A stretch of 7,231 nt of DNA from Myxococcales bacterium (GTDB lineage Bacteria > Myxococcota_C > UBA6777), in the NCBI GenBank assembly GCA_027005175.1, contig JALTMC010000593.1, positions 1-7,231 of the forward strand. The letters are read 5' to 3'. This document shows positions 6,373 through 7,231 of the stretch, piece by piece. The notes beneath the pieces were generated by a model. The model did not search any database. It saw nothing but the letters and a program-made list of their open reading frames with translations, and had not been told where the DNA came from. Made by a program: the position numbers and the translations under genes. Numbering within the stretch: the stretch's first letter is position 1; each line of letters begins with the position of its first letter.

Positions 6373-6602
6373 TACTCAGCCACAAGAATTTCTCTTGTCG
6401 CAAACCGGAGACACGCATCGATAAGATCCCTATTCCTTGATATTCAGCTGCAAGAATCTCTCTTGTCGCAAATCGGAGACACGCACCGATAAGATCCCTA
6501 TTCCTTGATATTCAGCTGCAAGAATCTCTCTTGTCGCAAACCGGAGGCACGCATCGATAAGATCCCTATTCCTTGATATTCGACTGCAAGAGTCTCTCTT
6601 GT
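6331..6602 (+). repeat. Four tandem 68-base repeats spanning the 3' end of the lipoprotein gene
   Basis: Units run 6331-6398, 6399-6466, 6467-6534 and 6535-6602, each exactly 68 bases. The first encodes the last residues and stop codon of the lipoprotein. The other three are non-coding copies of the same gene end. Copy 1 differs from copy 2 at seven positions, while copies 2 and 3 differ at only two, so the non-coding copies are closer to each other. Each unit ends in a hairpin of the type CAAGA-n5-TCTTG. Since 68 is not a multiple of three, the array cannot extend the protein. Confidence 0.95.
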
Positions 6603-6613
6603 TGTTTGGTTTT
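6586..6613 (+). terminator. Terminator-like hairpin at the end of the repeat array
   Basis: In copy 4 the hairpin is CAAGAG-TCT-CTCTTG (6587-6601) with an outer G-U pair, followed by a T-rich run TTGTTTGGTTTT. Copies 1-3 carry the related hairpin but no T-run, so only this one looks like a factor-independent terminator, and the T-run is interrupted by G. Confidence 0.35.
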
Positions 6614-6631
6614 GGGTGAGCAACAAAGCAG

Positions 6632-7231
6632 ATGATCCATTGTCCTAACTGTCAATTTGAAAATCCTGAGGACGCGAAGTTCTGTCTGGAGTGTGGGCAG
6701 CGTATGAAGCGTTCGGTTGATCCCCTTGTGGGTCAACAGATTGGCAACCACCGCTTGGTTGAGCGGATCGGTGTGGGTGGTATGGGTGTGATCTATCGGG
6801 CTGAGCATATCAATCTCGGCAAAGTTTATGCGATCAAGTTTTTGCACCCACAGTTTGCTGCCGACGAGGAAGTGGTTGAGCGGTTTCGCCGTGAGGCGAG
6901 GGTGATCGCGTCTCTGGACCATGAGAGCATTGTTCGCGAAACGGACTTCGGTTGGTTGGATGGAGTTGGCTTTTATCTGATCATGGAGTTCCTCAAGGGA
7001 GAAAATCTCAAAGAGGTGATCAAACGCGAGGGGGCTTTGGAACCCCGTCGCGTGTTGAACATCTTTGAGCAGATGCTAGATGCTCTTGTTGTCGCACACG
7101 ACGAAGGCGTGGTTCATCGAGACCTCAAACCGGAGAATCTATTTCTGGTCCAACGTCGGAACAAAGAGCAACTTAAAATCCTGGATTTTGGTATCGCTCG
7201 AATTCTTTATGATAACGACAAGAGAGAAGAG
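6632..7231 (+). CDS. Hanks-type Ser/Thr protein kinase with N-terminal zinc ribbon (3' partial)
   Basis: Two hundred codons are visible before the window ends. Residues 4-21 form a zinc ribbon (CPNC and CLEC, Cys4, 7, 18, 21). The kinase domain then starts with the glycine loop IGVGGMGVIY (46-55). It continues with the ATP-binding lysine in YAIKFL (Lys69), the helix-C glutamate (Glu88), the catalytic loop HRDLKPEN (162-169, Asp164) and DFG (185-187, Asp185). All catalytic residues seen are intact, so an active cytoplasmic kinase is expected. Membrane or sensor domains, if any, lie beyond the window. An in-frame stop at 6617-6619 makes the ATG at 6632 the only reasonable start. The ribosome site is weak (GGGTGA, 12 bases upstream). 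Kinases of this make-up are abundant in Myxococcota-like bacteria. Confidence 0.9.
   Translation, partial: MIHCPNCQFENPEDAKFCLECGQRMKRSVDPLVGQQIGNHRLVERIGVGGMGVIYRAEHINLGKVYAIKFLHPQFAADEEVVERFRREARVIASLDHESIVRETDFGWLDGVGFYLIMEFLKGENLKEVIKREGALEPRRVLNIFEQMLDALVVAHDEGVVHRDLKPENLFLVQRRNKEQLKILDFGIARILYDNDKREE

Noticed and set aside
6331-6602. CRISPR array interpretation of the four regular repeats.
   Set aside because: The whole 68-base unit is repeated without unique spacers, it overlaps a coding sequence, and no cas genes are present.

Overview
The window looks like chromosomal DNA from a deltaproteobacterium-type organism, probably Myxococcota or Bradymonadota. The evidence is a Hanks-type kinase with an N-terminal zinc ribbon, a secreted-looking cysteine-repeat protein, and a lipoprotein with a Ser/Gly/Glu-rich linker. 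The assignment is an inference from gene style, not from a marker gene. Base composition changes along the window. Hand-counted 60-base lines give 32 (181-240), 30 (5221-5280) and 26 (6781-6840) G+C in the flanks. The central operon gives 18 (1741-1800), 20 (2101-2160) and 21 (3001-3060).

Left flank (1-1238). The 3' end of a basic, cysteine-rich repeat protein (plus strand) meets a SixA-like histidine phosphatase (minus strand). Their stop codons are directly adjacent.

Central accessory block (about 1239-4320). A gene-free stretch at 1239-1597 ends in a hairpin that fits domain V of a group II intron, probably a 3' remnant. Next comes an A+T-rich two-gene operon on the minus strand: an ABC/AAA-type ATPase (2263-3474) followed by a TOPRIM-like RloB/DUF4276-type protein (1598-2266), overlapping by 4 bases. 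This is the ATPase plus TOPRIM layout of split-OLD anti-phage systems such as PARIS and AbiL. Its best promoter candidate (TTGACA, 17-base spacer, TATTCT) carries a perfect 7+1+7 palindrome in the spacer, which suggests repressor control. Upstream are short degenerate repeats and a small CxxC protein (3926-4177). That protein contains an in-frame 72-base-period duplication whose two 37-base copies differ only at silent positions.

Right flank (4274-7231). A lipoprotein of about 683 residues has esterase-like motifs in an unusual order and an EF-hand-like loop. Its 3' end, including the stop codon, is the first of four exact-length 68-base tandem repeats. The last repeat ends in a terminator-like hairpin. 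A zinc-ribbon Ser/Thr kinase then starts and runs off the window.

The most system-like content is the ATPase-TOPRIM operon with its apparent operator. The four-copy repeat made from a gene end and the silent-only duplication in the small CxxC protein are the least expected local structures.
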